Assembly (NCBI RefSeq): GCF_036346595.1
Contig: NZ_CP107834.1
Span: 4,588,001 to 4,652,000 of the forward strand
Origin: Streptomyces sp. NBC_00525
GTDB lineage: Bacteria > Actinomycetota > Actinomycetes > Streptomycetales > Streptomycetaceae
Length of the DNA: 64,000 bases
Direction: 5' to 3'
A model generated the notes under the pieces. It worked only from the letters and a program-made list of their open reading frames with translations. It was not told where the DNA came from and did no database searches. Each line of letters begins with the position of its first letter. Positions within the stretch are counted from its first letter, which is position 1. The position numbers were made by a program, and so were the translations under genes. This document shows positions 8,708-17,878 of the stretch, one piece after another.

Positions 8708-11700
8708 GTGAGCACCTCCTCCACCACCCGGCACAGTCCTCACCGTGACGCACGGCCGGGGACCACGGGCCCGTACCGTCTGGTGCGCACCCTGCCGGGT
8801 TCGGTGGAGCCCCCTCTCCTGGACGCGGCACAGCGCGCCGTGGTTGACCACCCCGGCGGACCGCTGCTGGTCCTCGCCGGACCGGGTACGGGCAAGACGA
8901 CCACGCTCGTCGAGGCCGTCGCCGCCCGCATCGCCAAGGGCACCGACCCGGCCCGGGTGCTGGTCCTCACCTTCAGCCGCAAGGCCGCCGTCGAACTGCG
9001 CGACCGGATGGCTGCCCGGCTAGGCGCCGCCCGGGGCCCGCAGGCCACCACCTTCCACTCCTTCTGCTACGCCCTCGTCCGCGCCCACCAGGACGCCGAC
9101 CTCTTCGCGGACCCGCTGCGGCTGCTGTCCGGCCCGGAGCAGGACGTGACCGTCCGCGACCTGCTGGCCGGCCAGCTCGACCTGGAGAAGGAGGGGCGCC
9201 CGCACATCCGCTGGCCCGACGAGCTGCGCGCCTGCCTGACCACGCGCGGCTTCGCCGACGAGGTGCGCGCGGTGCTCGCCCGCAGCCGCGAGCTGGGCCT
9301 CGGCCCGGACGCCCTCGCCGCCTTCGCCCGGCGCACCGGCCGGCCCGACTGGGGCGCCGCCGCCCGCTTCCTCGCCGAGTACCTCGACGTGCTGGACGCG
9401 CAGGGGGTGCTCGACTACGCGGAGCTGGTGCACCGTGCGGTGCTGCTCGCGGAGCGCCCCGAGGTGTCGGCACGGCTCGCCGGGACGTACGACGCGGTCT
9501 TCGTCGACGAGTACCAGGACACCGACCCCGCCCAGGTGCGGCTGCTGCACGCGCTGGCCGGCAACCGGGGCAGCGCGCCGGGGGGCGGCGGCGGACGGGA
9601 CCTGATCGCCTTCGGTGACCCGGACCAGTCGATCTACGCGTTCCGGGGCGCCGATGTGAACGGCATCCTGGACTTCCCCGAGATGTTCCGGCGCGCGGAC
9701 GGCGCGCCCGCCCCGGTCGGCGTCCTCACCACCTCGCGCCGCTCCGGCGACCGGCTGCTCGCCGCCACCCGGCTGCTCACCCGGCGGATGCCGCTCACCC
9801 GGCTGCCCTCGGCGAAGGTCCGGGCCCACCGCGAGCTGGGCGCGGTCCGCGAGGGCGGCGCCGTCGAGGCGTACACCTACCCCACCGCCTCCACGGAGCT
9901 GGAGAACATCGCGGACCTGCTGCGCCGCGCGCATCTGGAGGACGGGGTGCCGTGGCACGAGATGGCGGTGCTCGTCCGGGCCGGCGGCCGTACGCTGCCC
10001 GCCCTGCGCCGGGCCCTGACCTCGGCGGGCGTGCCGCTGGAGGTGGACGGCGACGACCTGGCCCTGCGCCACGAACCGGCGGTGGGCCCCCTGCTGACGG
10101 CGCTGCGCGCGGTGGCGACGGCGGCACTGACGGCCGGAGCCGACCCCTCCGACGACCCCGCCGATGACCTCGCCGACTCCTCCGACCCCGCCCCCTGGCT
10201 CGACACCGAGACCGCGCTCACCCTGCTCGCCTCGCCCCTCGGGGCCATGGACGCCGCCGATCTGCGCCGGCTCGGCCGCGCCCTGCGGGACGAGGAGCGG
10301 GCGGCCGGCAGCCGGGTTCCCGCGCCCTCCGGCGCCCTGCTGGCCCGCGCGCTCGCCGAACCCGAACGACTCGTCACGCACGACCCGTCGTACGCGCGCG
10401 GCGCCCAGCGGCTCGGCGCGCTGCTGCGTACCGCCCGCGAACTGCTGGAAGCGGGCGGCACGGCGGAGGAGGCCCTGTGGGCGCTGTGGTCCGGCACCCC
10501 CTGGCCGGACCGGCTGGAGCGCGCGGCCCTGCGCGGCGGCGCCGCCGGGCGCAACGCGGACCGGGACCTCGACGCGGTGTGCGCCCTGTTCGACACGGCC
10601 GCCCGCGCCGAGCAGCGCACCGGCGGCCGGGGCGCGCTCAACTTCCTGGAGGAGGTGGACGCCCAGGACATCGCGGCCGACACCCTCTCCCGGCGCGTGG
10701 TGCGGCCCGACGCCGTACGGCTGATGACCGCCCACCGCTCCAAGGGCCTGGAATGGCGCCTGGTCGTCGTCGCCGGTGTGCAGGAAGGGCTCTGGCCGGA
10801 CCTGCGCCGCCGCGGCTCCCTCCTGGAGGCGGACCGCATCGGCCGCGACGGACTCGCCGAACCCCTCACCCCCGGCGCCCTGCTCGCCGAGGAGCGGCGG
10901 CTGTTCTACGTGGCGGCCACCCGCGCCCGTGAACGCCTGGTCGTCACCGCGGTCAAGGCCCCCGCCGACGACGGCGACCAGCCCTCCCGCTTCCTCGCCG
11001 AACTCGGCGTCGAACCCAGGGACGTCACCGGCCGCCCGCGCCGCCCGCTGTCCGTCGCCGCGCTCGTCGCCGAACTGCGCGCCACCACCGTCGACCCGGC
11101 CGCATCCGCCGCGCTGCGCGAGGAGGCCGCCCGCCGTCTGGCCCGGCTGGCCGCGCTCAGCGACGACGAGGGCCGCCCGCTGGTGCCCGCCGCCCATCCG
11201 CACCGCTGGTGGGGCCTGTACGAGCCGACCCGCTCCGCCGTACCGCTGCGCGACCGGGACCGGCCCGTCGCGCTCTCCGGCAGCGCCCTCGACCAGCTCG
11301 CCAACACCTGCGCGCTCCAGTGGTTCCTCGGCCGCGAGGTGAAGGCCGACGCGCCCGCGACCGCCGCCCAGGGCTTCGGCAACGTCCTGCACGTGCTGGC
11401 CGACGAGGTGGCCTCCGGCCGTACGCCCGCCGATCTGGCCGTCCTCATGGAACGCCTCGAATCGGTCTGGGACGGACTGGTCTTCGACGCCCCCTGGAAG
11501 TCGCGGCAGGAGAAGGAACAGGCGCGCGTCGCCCTCGAACGCTTCCTGCGCTGGCACGTCATGGACCGGTCCGGCCGCACCCCCGTCGCCAGCGAGCACG
11601 ACTTCGACGTGACGCTGGAGGCGGGCGCGTACGAAGTGCGCATCCGGGGCTCCATGGACCGCGTCGAGAAGGACGCCGAGGGCCGCGCCTACGTCGTCGA

Positions 11701-12067
11701 CTTCAAGACCGGCAAGCAGGCCCCGACGAAGGACGAGGTCGACCACCACCCCCAGCTCGCGGTGTACCAGCTCGCCGTGCGGGAAGGCGCGGTCGACGAC
11801 GTCTTCGGCGGTACGCGGCCCGAGCCGGGCGGCGCCGAACTCGTACAGCTGCGCCAGGCCGCCCCCAAGAAGGAGGGCGGCGACACCGTGCCCAAGGTGC
11901 AGGCGCAGACGCCACCGGACTCCGCGTGGATCTCCGACCTGCTGGCCACCGCGGCCGGGCGCGTCCTGGACGAACGGTTCACGCCCACGACCGGCCGGCA
12001 GTGCGGGCACTGCGCCTTCAAGGCGTCGTGCAGCGCCCGGCCGGAGGGCCGGCACGTCCTGGAGTAG
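8708..12067 (+). CDS. adnA: AdnAB-type ATP-dependent helicase/nuclease, AdnA-like subunit
   Basis: 1119 residues: an N-terminal UvrD/Rep superfamily 1 motor and a C-terminal RecB-type nuclease. Walker A is G-P-G-T-G-K-T-T near 58, Walker B D-E-Y-Q-D-T near 267, a T-A-H-R-S-K-G-L-E motif near 675, and nuclease motif V-V-D-F-K-T-G-K near 998 with Q-L-A-V-Y-Q-L-A after it. A final C-G-H-C-A-F-K-A-S-C plus an earlier cysteine (C-A-L-Q-W) match the AddB-style iron-sulfur cysteine staple. With AdnB it would resect double-strand DNA ends for recombination, the actinobacterial counterpart of RecBCD/AddAB. GTG start at 8708. The two subunits are normally adjacent; here a divergent methyltransferase gene lies between them. 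A/B naming follows the mycobacterial order and could be reversed. Confidence 0.87.
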   Translation: MSTSSTTRHSPHRDARPGTTGPYRLVRTLPGSVEPPLLDAAQRAVVDHPGGPLLVLAGPGTGKTTTLVEAVAARIAKGTDPARVLVLTFSRKAAVELRDRMAARLGAARGPQATTFHSFCYALVRAHQDADLFADPLRLLSGPEQDVTVRDLLAGQLDLEKEGRPHIRWPDELRACLTTRGFADEVRAVLARSRELGLGPDALAAFARRTGRPDWGAAARFLAEYLDVLDAQGVLDYAELVHRAVLLAERPEVSARLAGTYDAVFVDEYQDTDPAQVRLLHALAGNRGSAPGGGGGRDLIAFGDPDQSIYAFRGADVNGILDFPEMFRRADGAPAPVGVLTTSRRSGDRLLAATRLLTRRMPLTRLPSAKVRAHRELGAVREGGAVEAYTYPTASTELENIADLLRRAHLEDGVPWHEMAVLVRAGGRTLPALRRALTSAGVPLEVDGDDLALRHEPAVGPLLTALRAVATAALTAGADPSDDPADDLADSSDPAPWLDTETALTLLASPLGAMDAADLRRLGRALRDEERAAGSRVPAPSGALLARALAEPERLVTHDPSYARGAQRLGALLRTARELLEAGGTAEEALWALWSGTPWPDRLERAALRGGAAGRNADRDLDAVCALFDTAARAEQRTGGRGALNFLEEVDAQDIAADTLSRRVVRPDAVRLMTAHRSKGLEWRLVVVAGVQEGLWPDLRRRGSLLEADRIGRDGLAEPLTPGALLAEERRLFYVAATRARERLVVTAVKAPADDGDQPSRFLAELGVEPRDVTGRPRRPLSVAALVAELRATTVDPAASAALREEAARRLARLAALSDDEGRPLVPAAHPHRWWGLYEPTRSAVPLRDRDRPVALSGSALDQLANTCALQWFLGREVKADAPATAAQGFGNVLHVLADEVASGRTPADLAVLMERLESVWDGLVFDAPWKSRQEKEQARVALERFLRWHVMDRSGRTPVASEHDFDVTLEAGAYEVRIRGSMDRVEKDAEGRAYVVDFKTGKQAPTKDEVDHHPQLAVYQLAVREGAVDDVFGGTRPEPGGAELVQLRQAAPKKEGGDTVPKVQAQTPPDSAWISDLLATAAGRVLDERFTPTTGRQCGHCAFKASCSARPEGRHVLE

Positions 12068-12075
12068 GTCGCGGC

Positions 12076-12981
12076 CTACGCCTTGCGGGCCACCAGGCCG
12101 TACACACTGACGTCCGCGTCGGTGACGTCGTTGATGTCCCGGTAGCGCGTACGGTCCAGCTCGTCCAGGCCCGCCACGAACTCGGCGTCCGGATACCGGG
12201 CCTCCGGCAGGTCCACGACCCGCTCCGGCCGCCAGCGGTGCACGGGCACGATGCCGGGCTCCAGCAGTTCCAGGCCGTTGTCGGTGACGAAGCGCTCCAT
12301 CTGGGCGTACGAGCGGCGCACCATGGCGAAGCCGCGCTCCTTGAACGCCTTGGTGACGCTGCCGACCTGCTCCTCGTTGAGGTCGGAGCTGACGTTGCTC
12401 AGCACCAGGACGCTGCCGGGCGCCAGCGAGTCCACGAGCGTGCGCACCACCGGGTAGGCCGTCTCGTCCTCGATGAAATGGGTCACGGCCGCCAGGACCA
12501 GGGCGACCGGGCGGTCGAAGTCGAGCGTGCGCCGGGCGGCCGCCAGAATCCGGTCCGGCTCCCGCAGATCCGCCTCGATGTAGTCGGTGCGGCCCTCGGG
12601 ACCGCTGGTGAGCAGGGCCTGCGCGTGCACCAGGACGACCGGGTCGTTGTCCACGTAGACCACCCGCGACTCGGGCGCGATGGCCTGCGCGATCTGGTGC
12701 ACGTTCTGCTGGGTCGGCAGACCGGTGCCGATGTCCAGGAACTGCCGGATGCCGTCGCGGGCCGCGAGGGTCACCGCCCGGCGCATGAAGTCCCGGTTGT
12801 GCCGCACGGTGAGGTAGCCGCGCGGATGGGCGGCCAGGGCCATCGACGCCGCCTCGCGGTCGGCCGGATAGTTGTCCTTCCCGCCCAGGAAGACGTCGTA
12901 GACCCGCGCGGGGTGCGCCTTCGTCGTATCGATGCGCTTCCTCAGCTCGGTGGCGTCGGGGGCGGATGCGTCGGCGCTCAT
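12076..12981 (-). CDS. SAM-dependent methyltransferase (DUF574 family)
   Basis: 301 residues. It has the features of the Streptomyces DUF574/Methyltransf_19 group: G-G-K-D-N-Y-P-A-D near residue 35, H-N-R-D-F, and the SAM-binding motif I Q-F-L-D-I-G-T-G-L-P-T near 84, followed by V-Y-V-D-N-D-P and an H-F-I-E-D motif. The family has many copies per Streptomyces genome, and substrates are mostly unknown; some act in secondary metabolism. It lies head-on against adnA (8 bases between stop codons) and is divergent from adnB, so it separates the genes of a heterodimeric enzyme. Base composition does not differ obviously from the neighbours. A functional tie to DNA repair is not supported by sequence. 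Confidence 0.88.
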   Translation of the reverse strand: MSADASAPDATELRKRIDTTKAHPARVYDVFLGGKDNYPADREAASMALAAHPRGYLTVRHNRDFMRRAVTLAARDGIRQFLDIGTGLPTQQNVHQIAQAIAPESRVVYVDNDPVVLVHAQALLTSGPEGRTDYIEADLREPDRILAAARRTLDFDRPVALVLAAVTHFIEDETAYPVVRTLVDSLAPGSVLVLSNVSSDLNEEQVGSVTKAFKERGFAMVRRSYAQMERFVTDNGLELLEPGIVPVHRWRPERVVDLPEARYPDAEFVAGLDELDRTRYRDINDVTDADVSVYGLVARKA

Positions 12982-13123
12982 ATGACCGTCCTCATAAGGC
13001 TGTTGGTGTGACCAGCAGACAATTTAGACCCGTTCGGATGTGACGGGCGCCACCGCGGCCGGGCCGGTCCGGGAAGTTCTCCGGCTTCGCGGGTTGTCGG
13101 CGGCGCCGGTTAGCCTCTGTGGA

Positions 13124-16100
13124 GTGTCCCCGCGCCTCACCGATCCCGAGCAGCTCAAGGAGCTCCTGGGCATCCCCTTCACCCCGGAGCAGACGGCCTG
13201 CATCACCGCGCCGCCCGCCCCGCAGGTGATCGTGGCCGGAGCCGGATCGGGCAAGACCACGGTGATGGCCGCCCGCGTGGTGTGGCTGGTCGGCACCGGC
13301 CGGGTCGCCCCCGAACAGGTCCTCGGGCTCACCTTCACCAACAAGGCGGCCGGCGAGCTGGCCGAACGCGTCCGCAAGGCCCTCGTCGCCGCCGGCGTCA
13401 CCGACCCGGACGCGATCGACCCGGACGATCCGCCCGGCGAACCCGCCATCTCCACGTACCACGCCTTCGCCGGCCGGCTGCTGACCGAGCACGGGCTGCG
13501 CATCGGCCTCGAACCGGCCACCCGCCTCCTCGCCGACGCCACCCGCTACCAGCTCGCCGCCCGCGTACTGCGCGAGGCCCCCGGCCCCTACCCGGCCCTG
13601 ACCAGGTCCTTCCCCACCCTCGTCAGCGACCTCCTCGCCCTCGACGCCGAACTCGCCGAACACCTCGTGGACCCCGAGCGGCTCGACACGTACGACACCG
13701 AACTGCTGCGCGCGCTGGAGACCGCGAAGCTCAGCAACGAGGAACTGCGGAAGATCCCCGCGACCGCCGAGGCCCGCCGCGAACTGCTCGCGCTGACCCG
13801 GCGCTACCGCGAGGCCAAGCGCAGCCGCGACCTCCTCGACTTCGGCGACCAGATCGCCCTCTCCGCCGAGCTGGCCCTCACCCGCCCCGAGGTCGGCACG
13901 ATCCTCCGCGACGAGTACCGGGTCGTCCTGCTCGACGAATACCAGGACACCTCCGTCGCCCAGCGCCTGCTGCTCTCCGCCCTCTTCGGCAGCGGCCCCG
14001 GCGACGAGCCCACCGGACACGCCGTCACCGCCGTCGGCGACCCCTGCCAGGCCATCTACGGCTGGCGCGGCGCCTCCGTCGCCAACCTCGACGACTTCCC
14101 CAGCCACTTCCCGCACGCCGACGGCACCCCCGCCACCCGCTACGCCCTCAGCGAGAACCGCCGCAGCGGCGGCCGCCTCCTCCACCTCGCCAACGGACTC
14201 GCCGCCCCCCTGCGCGCCATGCACGAAGGCGTCGAGGCCCTGCGCCCCGCCCCCGGCGCCGAACGCGACGGAATCGTCCGCTGCGCCCTGCTGCCCACCC
14301 ACACCGAGGAGATCGACTGGCTCGCCGACTCGATCGCCCACCTCGTGCGCACCGGCAAGGCGCCCGGCGAGATCGCCGTCCTGTGCCGCACCGCCGGGGA
14401 CTTCCCGGAGATCCAGGCGGCGCTGGTCGCCCGCGACATCCCGGTCGAGGTCGTCGGCCTCTCCGGCCTGCTCCACCTCCCCGAGGTCGCCGACCTCGTC
14501 GCCGTCTGCGAAGTCCTCCAGGACCCCGGCGCCAACGCCGCCCTGGTCCGGCTGCTCACCGGCCCCCGCTGGCGCATCGGCCCCCGCGACCTGGCCCTGC
14601 TCGGCCGCCGGGCCCGCCTCCTCGTCCACCGCGCCACCCACGGCGACGAGGACCACGACCCCGACCGCCGGCTGGCCGAGGCCGTCGAAGGGGTGGACCC
14701 GGCCGAGGTGATCTCCCTCGCCGACGCCCTGGACACCTTCCTGGACGGCGGCGGCGACGAGGACGACGGGCTGCCGTTCTCCGCCGAGGCCCGCGTCCGC
14801 TTCGCCCGCCTCGCCGCCGAACTGCGCGAGCTGCGCCGCTCCCTCGCCGACCCGCTGATGGACGTCCTGCACCGGGTCCTGGCCACCACCGGCCTGGAGG
14901 TCGAGCTGTCCGCGTCCCCGCAGGCCCTCGCCGCCCGCCGCCGCGAGACCCTCGGCAACTTCCTGGACGTCGCCGCCCGCTTCGCCGCCGTGGACGGCGA
15001 GGCCACGCTCCTCGCCTTCCTCGGCTTCCTGCGCACCGCCGTCCAGTACGAGAAGGGCCTGGACAACGCGCTGCCCGGCGGCGAGAACACCGTCAAGGTC
15101 CTCACCGCCCACAAGTCCAAGGGCCTCGAATGGGACGTCGTCGCCGTGCCCGGACTGGTCACCGGACAGTTCCCCAGCACCAGGTCCCGCGAGGCATGGA
15201 CAGCCCAGCCCCAGATCCTCCCGCACGCCCTGCGCGGCGACACGGCCACCCTGCCCGCCCTGGACACCTACGACGCCAAGGCCCTCAAGGGCTTCAAGGC
15301 GGAGATGAAGGAGCACCAGCACACCGAGGAGCTGCGCCTCGGCTACGTCACCTTCACCCGCCCCCGCACCCTGCTGCTCGGCTCCGGCCACTGGTGGGGC
15401 CCCAGCCAGAAGAAGCCGCGCGGCCCGTCCCCCTTCCTCCACGCGCTGTACGAGCACTGCGCCGCCGGACACGGCGAGATCGAGGTCTGGGCCGACGCGC
15501 CCGCCGAGACCGACGAGAACCCGCTGTCGGCCGCCGCGTCCGCCGACCAGGCCTGGCCGCTCCCGCTGGACGCCACCGCCCTGGCCCGCCGCAGGGCCGC
15601 GGCGGACACCGTCCTGGACCTGCTGTCCGGCCCGGCGCAAGCGGCGCCACCGGCTCCGGACGAGGAACCGTTCCCCGACGACGCCCTCCCCCCGCCGGCC
15701 ACCCACGTCCCGGCCCCCCGCCCGCCCGCCGACCTCACCCCGGAGGAGGCCCGCACCCTCGCCTCCTGGGACCGGGACCTGGACGCCCTCGCCGGAGAGC
15801 TGCGCCGGGCCCGCGCCACCGTGCGCGACGTCCTCGTCCCCGCCTCCCTCTCCGCCACCCAGCTGCTGCGCCTCGCCGACGACCCGGACGCCTTCGCGCG
15901 GGAGCTGGCCCGCCCCATGCCCCGCCCCCCGGCGCCGGCCGCCCGCCGCGGCACCCGCTTCCACGCCTGGGTGGAGTCCCGCTTCGAGGAGCTGCCGCTG
16001 CCCATGCTCGGCCCCGACGAGCTGCCCGGCGGCGACGAGACGGACGCCGACATCGCCGACGAGCACGACCTCGCCGAGCTCAAGGAGGCCTTCGAGCGCA

Positions 16101-16435
16101 CCCCGTACGCCCGCCGCACCCCGTACCGCGTGGAGACGCCGTTCCAGATCACGCTGGCCGGCCGGGTCGTGCGCGGCCGCATCGACGCGGTGTACCGCAC
16201 GGGCGACACGTACGAGATCGTCGACTGGAAGACCGGCCGCACCCACACCGCCGACCCGCTCCAGCTCGCCGTCTACCGGCTGGCCTGGGCCGAACTGCAC
16301 GGGCTGCCGCTCGACGAGGTCACCGCCACCTTCCTCTTCGTGCGCACCGGGGAGGCCGTCCGCCCGGCCTCGCTGCCCGGCCGCAGGGAGCTGGAGCGCA
16401 TCCTCCTGGACGAGCCACCTCCCTCGGCCCGATAA
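13124..16435 (+). CDS. adnB: AdnAB-type ATP-dependent helicase/nuclease, AdnB-like subunit
   Basis: About 1103 residues: superfamily 1 helicase plus RecB-like nuclease. Walker A is A-G-A-G-S-G-K-T-T near residue 36, Walker B D-E-Y-Q-D-T-S near 271, Y-G-W-R-G-A after it, and motif V/VI T-A-H-K-S-K-G-L-E-W. The C-terminal nuclease has E-I-V-D-W-K-T-G-R near 1030 and Q-L-A-V-Y-R-L-A. Unlike the upstream partner it lacks the terminal C-x2-C-x6-C cysteines. The start is taken at GTG 13124, where the family-like S-P-R-L-T-D-P-E-Q-L begins; an ATG at 13040 would add 28 poorly conserved residues. A TAGCCT -10-like element at 13111-13116 ends eight bases before the GTG, which would give a nearly leaderless transcript. 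It should pair with the 8708-12067 product. Confidence 0.87.
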   Translation: MSPRLTDPEQLKELLGIPFTPEQTACITAPPAPQVIVAGAGSGKTTVMAARVVWLVGTGRVAPEQVLGLTFTNKAAGELAERVRKALVAAGVTDPDAIDPDDPPGEPAISTYHAFAGRLLTEHGLRIGLEPATRLLADATRYQLAARVLREAPGPYPALTRSFPTLVSDLLALDAELAEHLVDPERLDTYDTELLRALETAKLSNEELRKIPATAEARRELLALTRRYREAKRSRDLLDFGDQIALSAELALTRPEVGTILRDEYRVVLLDEYQDTSVAQRLLLSALFGSGPGDEPTGHAVTAVGDPCQAIYGWRGASVANLDDFPSHFPHADGTPATRYALSENRRSGGRLLHLANGLAAPLRAMHEGVEALRPAPGAERDGIVRCALLPTHTEEIDWLADSIAHLVRTGKAPGEIAVLCRTAGDFPEIQAALVARDIPVEVVGLSGLLHLPEVADLVAVCEVLQDPGANAALVRLLTGPRWRIGPRDLALLGRRARLLVHRATHGDEDHDPDRRLAEAVEGVDPAEVISLADALDTFLDGGGDEDDGLPFSAEARVRFARLAAELRELRRSLADPLMDVLHRVLATTGLEVELSASPQALAARRRETLGNFLDVAARFAAVDGEATLLAFLGFLRTAVQYEKGLDNALPGGENTVKVLTAHKSKGLEWDVVAVPGLVTGQFPSTRSREAWTAQPQILPHALRGDTATLPALDTYDAKALKGFKAEMKEHQHTEELRLGYVTFTRPRTLLLGSGHWWGPSQKKPRGPSPFLHALYEHCAAGHGEIEVWADAPAETDENPLSAAASADQAWPLPLDATALARRRAAADTVLDLLSGPAQAAPPAPDEEPFPDDALPPPATHVPAPRPPADLTPEEARTLASWDRDLDALAGELRRARATVRDVLVPASLSATQLLRLADDPDAFARELARPMPRPPAPAARRGTRFHAWVESRFEELPLPMLGPDELPGGDETDADIADEHDLAELKEAFERTPYARRTPYRVETPFQITLAGRVVRGRIDAVYRTGDTYEIVDWKTGRTHTADPLQLAVYRLAWAELHGLPLDEVTATFLFVRTGEAVRPASLPGRRELERILLDEPPPSAR

Positions 16436-16445
16436 GCTGAAGGTC

Positions 16446-17840
16446 ATGAGCGACACCCCGGACAGCGCCGTCCGTACGTACACCGAGCAGCACCGCACAG
16501 CCTTCCTCGACGACCTCGCCGAGTGGCTGCGCATCCCCTCCGTGTCCGCCCAGCCGGAGCACGAGGGCGACGTACGGCGCAGTGCCGAGTGGCTGTCCGC
16601 GAAGCTGAAGGAGACCGGTTTCCCGGTCACCGAGATCTGGGAGACCGACGGGGCGCCCGCCGTCTTCGCCCACTGGCCGTCCGACGACCCGGCCGCCCCC
16701 ACCGTCCTCGTGTACGGACACCACGACGTCCAGCCCGCCGCCCGCGAGGACGGCTGGAGCAGCGAACCGTTCGAACCGGTGATCCGCGACGGCCGGATGT
16801 ACGGGCGCGGCGCCGCCGACGACAAGGGCCAGGTGTTCTTCCACACCCTCGGCGTCCGGGCCCACCTCGCCGCCACCGGCCGCACCGGCCCGGCCGTGCA
16901 CCTCAAGCTCGTCGTCGAGGGCGAGGAGGAGTCCGGCTCCCCGCACTTCCGCGACCTGGTCGAGCGGCACGCCGACCGGCTCGCCGCCGATGTCGTGATC
17001 GTCTCCGACACCGGCATGTGGAACGAGACCACCCCCACCGTCTGCGTGGGGACGCGCGGCCTCGCCGAGTGCGAGATCGAGCTGCGCGGCCCGGACCAGG
17101 ACATCCACTCGGGCTCGTTCGGCGGCGCCGTCCCCAACCCGGCCACCGAGATCGCCCGCCTCGTCGCCGCGCTCCACGACGCGGACGGGCGGGTCGCGAT
17201 CCCCGGCTTCTACGACGGCGTGACCGAACTCACCGCCACCGAACGCGCCCTCCTCGCCGAGCTGCCCTTCGACGAGGCCGACTGGCTGCGCACCGCCAAG
17301 TCCCGTGCCGCGTCCGGCGAGGCCGGATACTCCACGCTGGAGCGGATCTGGGCCCGCCCGACCGCCGAGGTCAACGGCATCGGCGGCGGCTACCAGGGCG
17401 CCGGCAGCAAGACCATCATCCCCTCGTCCGCCCGCGCCAAGATCAGCTTCCGCCTGGTCGCCGGCCAGGAACCCGACCGCGTCGAGCGGGCCGTCCGCGC
17501 CTGGGCCGAGGGCCGCACCCCGGCCGGGACCGACCTGCGGATCACCTTCCTGCCCGCCATCCGCCCCTGCCTGACGCCCCTGGACCACCCGGCGCTCCAG
17601 GCCGTGGCCCGCGCCATGGGCAGGGCGTTCGACCGGAAGGTCCTCTTCACCCGCGAAGGGGGCTCCGGACCCGCCGCCGACCTCCAGGACGTGCTCGGCG
17701 CGCCCGTCCTCTTCCTCGGCATCTCCGTACCGTCCGACGGCTGGCACGCCCCCGACGAGAAGGTCGAACTGGACCTGCTGTTCAAGGGCGTCGAGACCGC
17801 GGCCCACCTCTGGAGCGACCTGGCGGCCGCCCTCCGCTGA
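16446..17840 (+). CDS. M20 family dipeptidase
   Basis: 464 residues, full length for the M20/CNDP-like peptidases. Metal and catalytic motifs are visible in order: Y-G-H-H-D-V-Q-P near 93-100, G-R-G-A-A-D-D-K-G near 120, the general-base loop E-G-E-E-E-S-G-S near 158 and V-S-D-T-G near 190. The interior dimerisation domain and the final histidine (W-H-A-P-D-E-K near the end) are also present. It hydrolyses dipeptides or related amide substrates in the cytoplasm using two zinc ions; the specific substrate is not readable. It starts 10 bases after adnB with AAGCTGAAGGTC before the ATG and may share its transcript. nudC follows at 38 bases. Confidence 0.9.
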   Translation: MSDTPDSAVRTYTEQHRTAFLDDLAEWLRIPSVSAQPEHEGDVRRSAEWLSAKLKETGFPVTEIWETDGAPAVFAHWPSDDPAAPTVLVYGHHDVQPAAREDGWSSEPFEPVIRDGRMYGRGAADDKGQVFFHTLGVRAHLAATGRTGPAVHLKLVVEGEEESGSPHFRDLVERHADRLAADVVIVSDTGMWNETTPTVCVGTRGLAECEIELRGPDQDIHSGSFGGAVPNPATEIARLVAALHDADGRVAIPGFYDGVTELTATERALLAELPFDEADWLRTAKSRAASGEAGYSTLERIWARPTAEVNGIGGGYQGAGSKTIIPSSARAKISFRLVAGQEPDRVERAVRAWAEGRTPAGTDLRITFLPAIRPCLTPLDHPALQAVARAMGRAFDRKVLFTREGGSGPAADLQDVLGAPVLFLGISVPSDGWHAPDEKVELDLLFKGVETAAHLWSDLAAALR

Positions 17841-17878
17841 ATTCTCTGAACGCCCGACCGGGGGAGTAGGAAGCACCT

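Noticed and set aside
12076..12981. Methyltransferase as part of a restriction-modification system
   Set aside because: It belongs to the DUF574 small-molecule type SAM methyltransferases. There is no DNA-methylase catalytic motif of the D/N-P-P-Y or P-C type and no restriction enzyme nearby.
12992..17146. Open frame of 1384 codons on the strand opposite adnB and the dipeptidase
   Set aside because: Its translation is a low-complexity Gly/Ala/Val/Arg pattern typical of antisense reading of GC-rich genes. adnB and the dipeptidase on the other strand have complete, recognisable motifs.
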